Positions 1 through 8,666 of a stretch of 27,296 nt of DNA are shown piece by piece (position 1 is the first letter of the stretch; every line of letters starts with the position of its first letter). The notes under the pieces were generated by a model. The model did no database searches and was not told where the DNA came from. It saw only the letters and a list, made by a program, of their open reading frames with translations. The position numbers were made by a program, and so were the translations under genes. The stretch is from UBA5216 sp040081205 (GTDB lineage Bacteria; Pseudomonadota; Gammaproteobacteria; Burkholderiales; SG8-41). The stretch lies in NCBI GenBank assembly GCA_040081205.1, contig JBEBHE010000017.1, positions 1 through 27,296 of the forward strand, given 5' to 3'.

Positions 1-1283
1 GGGTTGCCAGCGCCAATGGACACACGGATTTTCCGATTCAGAATTTGCCGCTGGGCGTGTTCAGCATACGGGGCGATACACCGCGTGGCGGCGTAGCCAT
101 CGGCGATGACGTATTCGATCTCAAGGCGGCGCGCGAAGCAAAATTGTTTTCCGGCGACGCCGAAAAAGCTGCACGTGCAGCCGGCGCATCCACGCTGAAT
201 GCGTTAATGGCGTTGGGCGCAGGTCCGCGCGCGGCGTTGCGTAAGCAGTTGTCGGCGTTGCTGGCCGAAGGTACGGCGGAATCTGCGCGTGCCCAACCAC
301 TCGCAGCCAAGTTGCTGCACAAGGCCGCTGATTGCATGCTGCTTCTACCGGCAAAGATCGGCGCCTTCACTGATTTCTTTGCCGGCATTACGCATGCCGA
401 AAACGGCGGCAAGCGCCGTGGCACGAATCCGCCGTTGAATGAGAATTACCGCTACGTGCCGGTGGCGTATCACAGCCGCGCGTCCACCGTGCGTCCGGCG
501 GGCGTGCCGGTGCGCCGCCCCAACGGCCAGCGCGTGGTGGATGGCGACAAGCTGCCCACGTTCGGGCCGTGTCTGAAAATGGATTTCGAACTTGAATTCG
601 GCATCTGGGTCGGCAACGGCAATGCGTGGGGCGAGCCGATTCCCATTGCGAAAGCCGGCGAGCATATCTATGGCTACTGCATGCTGAACGACTGGTCGGC
701 GCGCGACATTCAGCGCTGGGAGTCCGCGCCGCTGGGACCGTTTTTGTCGAAGAATTTCGGCACCACCATTTCGCCGTGGATGGTCACTCCCGAAGCGCTG
801 GCGCCGTTTCGCATCGCGCAGCCCGCGCGACCGGCGGGCGACCCGAAGCCGCTGGATTATTTGTGGGATGACACCGATCAGCGCGAGGGCGCGCTCGATT
901 TGGAAATCGAAGTGCTGATCCACACCGAAGGTATGCGCGCCAAAAGCATGCCGCCGCAGCGCATCTCGGTGAGCAACACCAGGCACCTCTATTGGACCGT
1001 CGCGCAAATGGTCGCGCATCACGCTTGCGGCGGATGCAATCTCGAACCCGGCGACCTCTTCGGCTCCGGCACCATCTCCGGCCCCTCGCCCGAAAACTAC
1101 GGCAGCATCGCCGAACTGTCGTTCGACGGCACACGCGACATCACCTTGGCGTCGGGTGAAATCCGCCGCTGGGTGCAGGATGGCGACGATATAGTCCTGC
1201 GCGCGCATGGACGGCGCGAGGGGTTTGTGGGGATTGGGTTTGGCGATTGTTGTGGGCGGATGATGGCAGGAAAATCACTCTAA
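1..1283 (+). CDS. fahA: fumarylacetoacetase, 5' end cut by window edge
   Basis: Hydrolyses 4-fumarylacetoacetate to fumarate and acetoacetate, the last step of tyrosine/homogentisate catabolism in the cytoplasm. The frame is open from base 3 and reads SANGHTDFPIQNLPLGVFS, the typical N-terminus of the family, so a TTG at 45 is not the real start; only a few residues are missing on the left. Family motifs follow in order: the DFFAGITHAENGG segment (catalytic His and metal Asp region), FELEFGIWVG (metal-binding Glu residues), NDWSARDIQ and LSKNFGTTISPW (Asp and Lys), and GSGTISGP near the C-terminus. The remaining length of about 427 codons fits the family. Homogentisate dioxygenase would be expected upstream, outside the window. 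It converges with the LysR gene at 1454. Confidence 0.95.
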   Translation, partial: VASANGHTDFPIQNLPLGVFSIRGDTPRGGVAIGDDVFDLKAAREAKLFSGDAEKAARAAGASTLNALMALGAGPRAALRKQLSALLAEGTAESARAQPLAAKLLHKAADCMLLLPAKIGAFTDFFAGITHAENGGKRRGTNPPLNENYRYVPVAYHSRASTVRPAGVPVRRPNGQRVVDGDKLPTFGPCLKMDFELEFGIWVGNGNAWGEPIPIAKAGEHIYGYCMLNDWSARDIQRWESAPLGPFLSKNFGTTISPWMVTPEALAPFRIAQPARPAGDPKPLDYLWDDTDQREGALDLEIEVLIHTEGMRAKSMPPQRISVSNTRHLYWTVAQMVAHHACGGCNLEPGDLFGSGTISGPSPENYGSIAELSFDGTRDITLASGEIRRWVQDGDDIVLRAHGRREGFVGIGFGDCCGRMMAGKSL

Positions 1284-1394
1284 CGAGGGTTATTTCCCAC
1301 CGGGCGCAGCAGGCTTTAGCCTCGCCAGTTGCTCGATCACCGTGAAGACCACGCGGGTATTTTTTCGGGTAACCTTGCAGCCAGCCGGCGTAGG

Positions 1395-1415
1395 GCGCTA
1401 CATTAAGCGTAGCGC
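1395..1415. repeat. short hairpin between convergent genes
   Basis: The arms GCGCTAC (1395-1401) and GTAGCGC (1409-1415) are perfect inverted repeats around a 7-nt loop. They lie in the 170-bp gap between the 3' ends of fahA and the LysR gene. There is no T-tract on either side, so this is not a classic intrinsic terminator. It may be a REP-like element or a weak bidirectional terminator. I see no intact gene in the rest of the gap. Confidence 0.35.
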
Positions 1416-1453
1416 AATGCGGATTCGATTTCCACGCGCTTCCGCCACCAAAT

Positions 1454-2356
1454 TTATTCGACCGATTGTGGCGCCACTCGCCGCAGTGCATTCATGAGCC
1501 GAGCAGATACCGGCGGCAAGTAAGCTCCTGGCCGCGAAATGACGCCGAGTGATCGTTCAATACGAAGTTGTTTAACATTGAGTAGCGCCAATTCGCGCAT
1601 CGCGCCGGAAGCCCGCACCGCGCCCGTGGGTAGATAGCCAACCATATCCGAGCGAGCCACCGCAGCGAGCAGCACCTGCGTCGAGTTCGATTCAAGCGCT
1701 ACATCCGGGGCTGGCAACCGGCTCGTTTGAAATACCTGTTGCAACGTACGCCGCGACGTGACCGATGCGTTGGGCAGCGCCCATCGGACACCGGCAAGCT
1801 GTGGCAGATCAATTTGGCGGGCTTGCGCAAGTGCATGCCGTTTGCGGGTAAATACCGTCAACACGTCTTCACCGAGCGACTCGTAGGCCATACCCGCAAT
1901 ACGGGGCTCCGGAAAACTGCCGAACACGAGATCCAGTTCGCCGCGCTCAAGCGCGGCGAGCAACACGTCACTGAGTCCCACCACGACCTGAATGTACAGC
2001 CCTGGCGATGCGCGCAACAACTCGGCACAAACTGATGGCAATAGATGCTCACCCGCTGTCGGGCCCGTGCCAATGCGCAAATGACCGGATGCCCCCGAAC
2101 TGAGATCCTTGGCCTCACGCAATGCGCCTTCGACAGCCGAATGAATGTGAGTGGCGCGTGCGATCAGGGCGGCACCGACCTGCGTGAGTACTACGCCACG
2201 CGGTGTGCGTTCGAGCAGCCTTGCACCCACAGCGGCCTCCAGCCGGGCGACGCTTTTGCTCAAGGCAGGCTGGGTCAGTCTGAGCTTATCTGCCGCCCGC
2301 CCGATGTGGCCGTGCTGAGCGACAACACGAAAGTATTCCAGGTCTCGAAGTTCCAT
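1454..2356 (-). CDS. LysR-family transcriptional regulator
   Basis: A 300-residue LysR-type regulator. The N-terminal winged helix-turn-helix covers about residues 1-60 (MELRDLEYFRVVAQHGHIGR, then AADKLRLTQPALSKSVARLE), followed by a periplasmic-binding-protein-like effector domain from about residue 90 to the end. It starts next to, and is transcribed away from, the monooxygenase gene at 2501 across a 144-bp gap. That is the usual LysR arrangement, so it probably controls the plus-strand catabolic block and itself. A small palindrome just upstream of its start could be its operator. The effector cannot be read from sequence. The family call is firm; the regulated target is inference. Confidence 0.93.
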   Translation of the reverse strand: MELRDLEYFRVVAQHGHIGRAADKLRLTQPALSKSVARLEAAVGARLLERTPRGVVLTQVGAALIARATHIHSAVEGALREAKDLSSGASGHLRIGTGPTAGEHLLPSVCAELLRASPGLYIQVVVGLSDVLLAALERGELDLVFGSFPEPRIAGMAYESLGEDVLTVFTRKRHALAQARQIDLPQLAGVRWALPNASVTSRRTLQQVFQTSRLPAPDVALESNSTQVLLAAVARSDMVGYLPTGAVRASGAMRELALLNVKQLRIERSLGVISRPGAYLPPVSARLMNALRRVAPQSVE

Positions 2357-2368
2357 CGATTACTAAAA

Positions 2369-2381
2369 GTTATCAAATAAC
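2369..2381. promoter_or_regulatory. candidate LysR operator palindrome
   Basis: GTTAT-CAA-ATAAC is a perfect 5-bp dyad with a 3-bp centre, A/T-rich, 12 bases upstream of the LysR start codon within the divergent intergenic region. Its TTAT/ATAA core resembles T-Nx-A LysR boxes, but the spacing (T-N9-A) is not the standard T-N11-A. It could serve autoregulation. Confidence 0.35.
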
Positions 2382-2500
2382 GGTTTTCAGGAATTTTACG
2401 GCATGTAAAGTTTGCGCCAAAATAGGAGCGTTGTCACATCTCAACGAGCGCAGCTGCTATGAATAACTTGCCTGGCCGACTGATGGAAAAAATATAGCGG

Positions 2501-4288
2501 ATGGACCTCATCACTCAACCCACCGTCGCGCAGCCCGCTGTCCAGTCCGTAAAAGCGCATGTCGAGCAATGGCTCAACCAACTGAATGTAGCACTGCAAA
2601 GCCGAAATCAGGCGTCTATCGCGTCGCTGTTCGCGGTTGATGGCCACTGGCGCGATCTGTTTGCTTTTACCTGGACCATCACGCCCTGTCAGGGTCCTGA
2701 TGCCATAGCGGCCTTGATGGTGGAAAAGCAGGCCACCATCAAAGCGCATGGTTTTGCCATCGCCGAGGGGCGCACACCACCACGGCGCGCGCAGCGCGCA
2801 GGCGTTGATGTGATCGAGGGCATTTTTCACTACGAGACGGCGGTTGGCCGCGGCTTCGGCGTGGTGCGCCTGCTGGTGAATGAACCGGCCAAGGCTTTTC
2901 AGCTCATGACCAACCTGCACGAGTTGAAGGGCTTCGAGGAAAAAGTCGGCGAACGGCGGCCCACCGGCGAGGCCTATTCGCGCAACTTTGGCGGCACCAA
3001 CTGGAAGGACCAGCGCATTGCCAGGGAACGCTATGCTGACCGCGAGCCGACCGTGTTGGTGGTCGGCGGTGGCCAGGCCGGGCTGACCGTGGCCGCCACG
3101 CTCGGCCATCTGGGTGTGGACACGTTGGTGATCGACCGCTTGCCGCGCGTGGGCGACTGCTGGCGCACGCGTTATCACTCGCTGGCGCTGCACAACCCAA
3201 CGGATTTTAATCACTTGCCGTACATGCCGTTTCCGCCGAACTGGCCCGTGTATTTGGCCAAGGACATGCTCGCCGACTGGTTTGAAGCGTACGCCATGGC
3301 GATGGAAATCAATTTCTGGACCAGCAGCGAACTGGTCAGCGGCAGCTATGCTGATGCCAGCGGCCGATGGTCAGTGGTGGTGCGCAACACCGCCGATGGT
3401 AGCGAGCGCACCGTGCGTCCCAAACATCTCATTTTCGCCAACGGGTTGGTCGGCGCACCGCACATCCCCGATCTGCCCGGACTCAAGGAGTTTACAAACG
3501 CCGGGGGTGATCTGATGCACACCAGCGCGTTCAGCAACGGCGCCCACTGGCGCGGCAAAAAAGCGCTGGTGCTGGGCACCGGCAGCAGCGGTCACGATAT
3601 CGCACAAGACCTGCACGCCAACGGCGTTGACACCACCATCATTCAGCGTGGTCCGACCATGGTGTTGAGCATCAGTCCGAGCGCAAAACTGACTTATGGC
3701 GTCTACGCTGGCGTGCCGCTTGAGGATGGTGATTTGTTCGCCACCATCAACACCCTGCCGGTGTTAAAGCGCATTCTCAAACCCATGACCGCACGCATGG
3801 TTGAATTTGACCGGAAGCTGATTGACGGCCTGATCGCCCGTGGCTTCAAGTGGCACGACGGCGAAGAGCATTTGGGGCACAACATGTTGATACGCACGCG
3901 CTATGGCGGCTACAACCTCGATGCCGGGTGCTCTCAATTGATTGTCGATGGCGAGGTGGGCCTGCTGCAATTCGAAGACATCGAACGCTTTGCCGCCGGC
4001 GGTGCGCTAATGAAGGATGGCTCGCTCAAGCCCGCCGACCTGATTGTGCTCGGTACCGGCTTCGCACCCCAGGAAGTGGTGGTGAAAAAACTGCTGGGTG
4101 ACGCCATCGCCAAAAAAGTCGGCCCGGTGTGGGGATTGGGTGCGGATGGCGAAATGAATAATATGTGGAAGCGCACGCCACAGGAAGGCTTGTGGTTCGC
4201 GGGCGGCAGTTTTTCAAACTGCCGGATTTTCTCGCGCTACATCGCGCTGCAGATCAAGGCGATTGAGGAAGGGCTTATGCAGAAGTAA
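2501..4288 (+). CDS. SnoaL/NTF2-like domain fused to FAD-dependent flavin monooxygenase
   Basis: A 595-residue two-domain protein. Residues ~15-150 look like a SnoaL/NTF2-like fold (FAVDGHWRDLFAFTWTI, later GIFHYETAVGRGFGVVRLLV). Residues ~183-595 form an FMO/BVMO-like NAD(P)/FAD oxygenase. The FAD-binding GGGQAG is at 189-194, CWRTRYHSLALHNPTDFNHLP at about 220-240 is typical of YUCCA/FMO-like enzymes, the NADPH-binding GTGSSG is at 359-364 and LGTGF at 517-521. The fingerprint before the second Rossmann fold (F331, H340, W350) is spaced unlike a canonical BVMO motif. It probably inserts one oxygen atom into an organic substrate using NAD(P)H and O2; the substrate is unknown. It is the first gene after the LysR divergent promoter and is 32 bp from the Bug gene, so probably cotranscribed with it. 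Confidence 0.88.
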   Translation: MDLITQPTVAQPAVQSVKAHVEQWLNQLNVALQSRNQASIASLFAVDGHWRDLFAFTWTITPCQGPDAIAALMVEKQATIKAHGFAIAEGRTPPRRAQRAGVDVIEGIFHYETAVGRGFGVVRLLVNEPAKAFQLMTNLHELKGFEEKVGERRPTGEAYSRNFGGTNWKDQRIARERYADREPTVLVVGGGQAGLTVAATLGHLGVDTLVIDRLPRVGDCWRTRYHSLALHNPTDFNHLPYMPFPPNWPVYLAKDMLADWFEAYAMAMEINFWTSSELVSGSYADASGRWSVVVRNTADGSERTVRPKHLIFANGLVGAPHIPDLPGLKEFTNAGGDLMHTSAFSNGAHWRGKKALVLGTGSSGHDIAQDLHANGVDTTIIQRGPTMVLSISPSAKLTYGVYAGVPLEDGDLFATINTLPVLKRILKPMTARMVEFDRKLIDGLIARGFKWHDGEEHLGHNMLIRTRYGGYNLDAGCSQLIVDGEVGLLQFEDIERFAAGGALMKDGSLKPADLIVLGTGFAPQEVVVKKLLGDAIAKKVGPVWGLGADGEMNNMWKRTPQEGLWFAGGSFSNCRIFSRYIALQIKAIEEGLMQK

Positions 4289-4320
4289 TGCCAATTCCAT
4301 TTCATAAGAGAAATAGCAAC

Positions 4321-5295
4321 ATGAAGATTTTATTTCGCAGTGCATTATTGATGTTGGCCTGGCAGATGCCGGGCTTCAGCGCGCATGCGCAACAGCCGTA
4401 TCCTTCCAAGCCGATACGCATGCTGATTCCCTCGCCGCCTGGCGGTGGTGCCGACACACTGGCCCGCTTGCTGCAACAGGGCATGGCGGAATTGTGGGGG
4501 CAGCCAGTAGTGGCGGACAATCGCGGCGGTGCGAGCGGGCAAATTGCGGCAGCCGCGGTAGCCAAAGCCGCCCCCGATGGCTACACGCTGTTTTTCACCT
4601 ATGGTGGCGTAATCACCACCGGCTTGCCGCTCTACGGCAAATTGCCGTATGACCCGATGCGTGATTTTGCGCCAGCAGCGATGCTGGCGCATGTGCCGGG
4701 CGTGCTGGTCGCGCATCCGTCGTTCCCCGCAAAATCGGTGAGCGAGATTATCAAGATGGCAAAAGCGAAGCCGGGTGCGATGACGCACGGCTCATCCAGC
4801 ATTGGTTCGAGTTCGCACATGAACATGGCGCTCTTCAAGCAGATGGCGGGCATTGATATGCTGCAAGTGTCGTATCAAGGCGATGCGCCTTCGCTGGTGG
4901 CGCTGCTGGGCGGGCATGTGCCGCTTGCGTTCAGTCATGTGGTGGCGGCGCTGCCGCATATTCAATCCGGCAAATTACGCGCGCTTGCAGTGGCGACCGC
5001 GATGCGCATACCCAATTTGCCGGATACGCCGTCCGTAGCTGAAAGCGGGTTGCCCGGCTACGAAGGGATTCTGTTTTATGCGTTGATGGCCCCTGCGAAA
5101 ACGCCACAGGCCGTGATTAACAAACTGCACGAGGCGACGACGCAAATCAAACAAATGGCGTCAGTCAAACAGCGGCTCGCGGCGATGGGCGCAGTGCCGT
5201 TCGATATGCCACTCGCCGGCATGTCGCCTTATTTACAAAGTGAGCTCGATAAATGGACGCGCGTTGTCAAAGCCGGCGGAATTAAACCGGAATAG
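4321..5295 (+). CDS. Bug/TctC-family tripartite tricarboxylate transporter substrate-binding protein
   Basis: A periplasmic receptor of 324 residues. I chose ATG 4321 rather than the in-frame ATG 4288, which overlaps the stop of the preceding gene, because 4321 gives a clean signal peptide (MKILFRSALLMLAWQMPGFS, cleavage after AHA) directly before the mature start QQPYPSKPIRM. Family hallmarks are P-PPGGGADTLAR, the VVADNRGGASGQIA ligand loop, APDGYTLFF, and the LRALAVATAMR/LPDTPSVAESG region. Such receptors capture carboxylates or other small organic acids and pass them to TctAB membrane proteins; none are nearby. Placement after the monooxygenase suggests that it senses or delivers that pathway's substrate. 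Confidence 0.92.
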   Translation: MKILFRSALLMLAWQMPGFSAHAQQPYPSKPIRMLIPSPPGGGADTLARLLQQGMAELWGQPVVADNRGGASGQIAAAAVAKAAPDGYTLFFTYGGVITTGLPLYGKLPYDPMRDFAPAAMLAHVPGVLVAHPSFPAKSVSEIIKMAKAKPGAMTHGSSSIGSSSHMNMALFKQMAGIDMLQVSYQGDAPSLVALLGGHVPLAFSHVVAALPHIQSGKLRALAVATAMRIPNLPDTPSVAESGLPGYEGILFYALMAPAKTPQAVINKLHEATTQIKQMASVKQRLAAMGAVPFDMPLAGMSPYLQSELDKWTRVVKAGGIKPE

Positions 5296-5332
5296 AACCT
5301 GAATAAAGCGGGCTCTGCAGAGTAAAGGAAAA

Positions 5333-6292
5333 ATGGTTCGCTACTTAACGGACAGTGATGTCAAACAACTTATTTTCATGCCTCATGCCCTGGATGCGGT
5401 TGAGCGTGCATGGACAGCCCGCTCCCTGGGGCAGGCGTCCGATAGCGCACGAACGCGCGCTCAAGTGTCCGAAGGAATATTGAACATGCTTATGGCGACA
5501 GCGCCAGACTTGGGCTTTGTCGGATTCAAGTACTACTACGTTACAAAAGCCGGTGCGACAAGACATATCCATTTAGTGAATGTAAAGACAGGACGCCTCG
5601 AGGCAATTATTGAGGCCGACTGGCTTGGTTCACTGCGTACGGGCGCTGCTTCAGGCATTGCAACCCGTTATCTGGCAAAGAAAAAATTAAGCACGCTGGG
5701 CCAGATCGGTTCTGGCGGACAAGCAGCAATGCAGATTTCGGCTATTCATCATGCTGTCGGTATTGCCAAAGTAAAAGTGTTTTCACGAACGAGGGACAAG
5801 CTGGTAGCGTTTTGCAATGCGGTGTCATCCGAGCTGAACGTTGAAGTGATACCAGTGGATTCTGCAGAAAGCGCGATTCAGGGCGCCGACGTTGTTAATG
5901 TGATAACGCGCTCCAAGACACCTGTGATGAACGGGGACTGGCTGGAGCCTGGTCAACATATCAATGCCGCCGGGTCTAATGCCTTGGAGCGACAAGAGAT
6001 CGACCAGCGGTCGATAGGGCGCTGTGATGTCATTACCGTTGATGCGCGTGCAACTGCCGCGAACGAGTGTGGTGATCTGGCTCCAGTTGTGGAACTGGGA
6101 AAGCTTGATTGGAAGAATTTAACCGAAATCGGCGATGTGATAACCGCCAAGGCGGCAGGGCGTACTAACGATCAGCAAATTTCCCTGTTTGAGTCGCACG
6201 GCATGGGTTTACAGGACTTATACGTTGCTGCCGAAGTATTAAAGATAGCTCGAGAAAAAAAGGTAGGCGTAGACCTGCCTATAGGTACATAG
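5333..6292 (+). CDS. ornithine cyclodeaminase/mu-crystallin family protein
   Basis: A 319-residue member of the OCD/mu-crystallin family of NAD(P)-dependent dehydrogenases or deaminases. Visible features are the N-terminal dimerisation part with MVRYLTDSDVKQL, the substrate-arm segment FVGFKYYYVTKAG, EADWLGSLRTGAASGIATRY, and the nucleotide-binding glycine motif in LGQIGSGGQAAMQ followed by VKVFSRTRDK. Members act on ornithine, alanine, ketimines or other imino acids, so the substrate is not decided here. An AAAGGA ribosome-binding sequence precedes ATG 5333. It lies 37 bp after the Bug gene and probably belongs to the same operon. Its base composition is visibly more A/T-rich than that of its neighbours, which may mean separate acquisition. 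Confidence 0.9.
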   Translation: MVRYLTDSDVKQLIFMPHALDAVERAWTARSLGQASDSARTRAQVSEGILNMLMATAPDLGFVGFKYYYVTKAGATRHIHLVNVKTGRLEAIIEADWLGSLRTGAASGIATRYLAKKKLSTLGQIGSGGQAAMQISAIHHAVGIAKVKVFSRTRDKLVAFCNAVSSELNVEVIPVDSAESAIQGADVVNVITRSKTPVMNGDWLEPGQHINAAGSNALERQEIDQRSIGRCDVITVDARATAANECGDLAPVVELGKLDWKNLTEIGDVITAKAAGRTNDQQISLFESHGMGLQDLYVAAEVLKIAREKKVGVDLPIGT

Positions 6293-6463
6293 GGCTATCG
6301 GTTCGGAACTGGGTTCAGGCTTTCTCCTTGCGTGTGTTGATCTGTTTTTGACGCGGTAAATGCCGTTACCCATTCCAACGATAGGACAGTGATGGATCGG
6401 GTACATTGGTGTTTATGCAAAAGCTGGTTTGAAAAACCTGTGCCCACATTTCCCGCATTTAAC

Positions 6464-6469
6464 AAGGAG
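6464..6469 (+). promoter_or_regulatory. ribosome binding site fixing the start of the quinone reductase gene
   Basis: AAGGAG lies 6 nt before ATG 6476. It favours that start over the in-frame ATG at 6389, which would add 29 residues that do not match the family. Confidence 0.75.
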
Positions 6470-6475
6470 TTGAAC

Positions 6476-7468
6476 ATGTTGCCTGAAACCATGAACGCCA
6501 TCGAGATCACGCAAGCCGGTGGTCCTGAAGTACTGAAGCTCACCACGCGACCCGTGCCGAAACCGGGTGCCGGGCAGGTGCTGATCAAAGTGGCTTATGC
6601 CGGCATCAACCGGCACGACTGCGGCCAGCGCAAGCGCGGGTTCCCACCCAAGGGGGCGACCGATATTCCAGGACTGGAGGTGTCGGGCGACGTGGTAGCA
6701 GTGGGTGATGGCGTTACGCGCTACAAGCCCGGCGACAAAGTGTGCGCGCTGACCAACGGCGGCGGTTACGCCGAGTACTGCATCGCGTTGCAGGAGGTGA
6801 CGTTCCCGATACCCGCCGCCTTCGACATGAAGCTCGCGGCGGGTTTGCCGGAAACGCTGATGACTGCGTGGATCAACGTGTTCATGATCGGCGGCCTGAA
6901 AGCCGGGCAATGGCTGCTGGTACACGGCGGTTCCAGCGGCGTGGGCAGCATCGCCATTCAGTTAGCGCGGCTGGTGGGTGCTAACGCGGTTGCGACGGTG
7001 GGCAATGCGGCTAAGCGCGAGTTTTGCCTGAAGATCGGCGCGCAGGCTGCCATCAACTACAAAGAGCAGGATTTCGTCGCCGAAGTGGCAAAGGCCACCC
7101 ATGGCCACGGTGCGGATGTCATTCTCGACATGGCGGGTACGCAATACGCCAGGCGCAACCTCGAAGCGCTGGCGATGGATGGGCACATCGCACATTTGAG
7201 CGCGGGCGACGGCAGCGACTACGCCGTGCCGCTGGCCGCCATCATGGGCAAACGTGCGCGCGTGTCGGGCTCGCAGTTGCGCGCGTCATCGCTGCCGACA
7301 AAAGTGGAAATCGTGCGGCAACTCTATGAACGCGTCTGGCCACACCTGGGCGCCAAGGTCACGCCGTTTATCGACACCGTGTTACCGCTCGCCCGAGCCT
7401 GCGATGCGCATGCGCGCATGGAGGGCAGCGAGCACATCGGCAAGATTTTGCTGGATTGCGGTAAATAA
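6476..7468 (+). CDS. zinc-free MDR family NAD(P)H:quinone oxidoreductase, PIG3-like
   Basis: A 330-residue medium-chain dehydrogenase/reductase. The N-terminal GroES-like domain (MNAIEITQAGGPEVLKLTTR, GINRHDCGQRKRGFPP, LEVSGDVVAVGDGV, GDKVCAL) is followed by the Rossmann domain with VHGGSSGVGSIAIQLARLVG and GAQAAINYKEQDF. The pattern closely follows the PIG3/TP53I3 and QOR branch, which lacks structural zinc and reduces quinones or other enones with NADPH. The start at 6476 is set by a good ribosome-binding site. It stands 183 bp after the cyclodeaminase homologue and may have its own promoter, though no clear one was seen. It could recycle a quinone or reduce an unsaturated intermediate of the pathway around it (inference). 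Confidence 0.92.
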   Translation: MLPETMNAIEITQAGGPEVLKLTTRPVPKPGAGQVLIKVAYAGINRHDCGQRKRGFPPKGATDIPGLEVSGDVVAVGDGVTRYKPGDKVCALTNGGGYAEYCIALQEVTFPIPAAFDMKLAAGLPETLMTAWINVFMIGGLKAGQWLLVHGGSSGVGSIAIQLARLVGANAVATVGNAAKREFCLKIGAQAAINYKEQDFVAEVAKATHGHGADVILDMAGTQYARRNLEALAMDGHIAHLSAGDGSDYAVPLAAIMGKRARVSGSQLRASSLPTKVEIVRQLYERVWPHLGAKVTPFIDTVLPLARACDAHARMEGSEHIGKILLDCGK

Positions 7469-7582
7469 TTGTTTTTAAATATTTTTTAGGAATTTCTTTG
7501 CTGTGGCGTCAGGATTCATGGCCGATGGGATTGGCAGCACTGTGGTCAATATACTTACAGATCAACAGGTGGAGAACGCGCA

Positions 7583-8548
7583 ATGCACAGACACGCAAAA
7601 ACGCTCGCGGCAGTGATGGTTAGCACCTTTGCATGGCCGGCGGCACAAGCGCAGCCTATACAGTACCCGGCCAGACCGGTACGCATGGTGGTGCCGTTCA
7701 CGCCAGGCGGCGGCGCCGATCTCGGTGCGCGGCAGATCGCGGCCAAGCTGACGGAACAGTTGGGACAACAATTCGTGATCGATAACCGCGGCGGCAGCGG
7801 CGGACTCCTCGGTATGAAAATTACCGCCGATGCTGCGGCCGATGGCTACACCCTGCTGTTTACCTCCGCCAGCTATGGGGCGGCGATCGCGTCCCACAAA
7901 TCCGACGCCGCCTGGCTGAAGAGCCTTGCACCGGTGTTGGAAGTCGGAACCTCGCACTATGTGATCGCCGCCCATCCCTCGATGCCAGGCAACATCAAGG
8001 GTCTGCTCGACCTGGCGCGCGCCAAGCCCGGCCAACTTTCCTACGCCAGTTCCGGCATCGGCGGACTCAACCATCTGGCACCCGAATTACTGCTGTACAT
8101 GAGCAAGGTCAAGATGCTGCACGTGCCCTACAAGGGCGTCGGCCCGGGGATGGTCGATCTGCTCGCGGGCCGCACGTCGATACTGATGACAACGCCGATT
8201 TCGCTGATACCGCACTTTCGTAGCGGCAAACTGCGCGCACTGGCCGTCACCGGCGCCACGCGCATGCCCGATCTGCCCGATGTCCCCATCGTTGCCGACA
8301 CCGTGCCAGGCTACGTCGTCAACTCGTGGTATGCGGTGCTCGCTACCGGTGGCACGCCGCGCGCCATCGTTAATACGCTCAATACCGCGCTCAACAAGAT
8401 CGTAAACGAGCGCGACCTGAAAAAAAGCTTCGAAAGCCAGGGCATAGACACAACCGGCGGAACACCAGAGCGGCTCGCTAAAGTGGTGCGCGACGATTAC
8501 GAACGCTGGTCGATGGTGATGAAGAGCGCGGGCATTACGCTGGACTGA
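7583..8548 (+). CDS. Bug/TctC-family substrate-binding protein
   Basis: A second periplasmic receptor of this family in the block, 321 residues. The signal peptide is MHRHAKTLAAVMVSTFAWPA with cleavage after AQA, before QPIQYPARPVRMVVPF. Conserved elements are PFTPGGGADLGARQIA, the FVIDNRGGSGGLLGMKI loop, AADGYTLLFTS, LSYASSGIGGLNHLAPEL and LRALAVTGATRMPDLPDVP. It binds an unidentified small organic acid in the periplasm. A GGTGGAG sequence lies upstream of ATG 7583. Two different receptors inside one block suggest uptake of two related substrates, or independent recruitment of each. Membrane partners TctA/TctB are not in the window. Confidence 0.93.
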   Translation: MHRHAKTLAAVMVSTFAWPAAQAQPIQYPARPVRMVVPFTPGGGADLGARQIAAKLTEQLGQQFVIDNRGGSGGLLGMKITADAAADGYTLLFTSASYGAAIASHKSDAAWLKSLAPVLEVGTSHYVIAAHPSMPGNIKGLLDLARAKPGQLSYASSGIGGLNHLAPELLLYMSKVKMLHVPYKGVGPGMVDLLAGRTSILMTTPISLIPHFRSGKLRALAVTGATRMPDLPDVPIVADTVPGYVVNSWYAVLATGGTPRAIVNTLNTALNKIVNERDLKKSFESQGIDTTGGTPERLAKVVRDDYERWSMVMKSAGITLD

Positions 8549-8581
8549 ACCGGCGCATTCAGGCGCGGGACATTACGCGCA

Positions 8582-8628
8582 GCGGTTCCGACAAGCCAGA
8601 GTGACAAAAGCACAATCGCCGGAACCGC
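8582..8628. repeat. inverted repeat between Bug and MmgE/PrpD genes
   Basis: GCGGTTCCG (8582-8590) and CGGAACCGC (8620-8628) are perfect 9-bp complementary arms around a 29-nt loop in the 118-bp gap. There is no following T-run. It could be a mRNA-processing or attenuation hairpin, or chance in GC-rich DNA. Confidence 0.3.
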
Positions 8629-8666
8629 CGCGCGTTCCGATCTACGAATGACTCACCGGGTGCATC

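Noticed and set aside
345..1208. 287-residue minus-strand frame opposite fahA
   Set aside because: Antisense shadow of a gene with all catalytic motifs.
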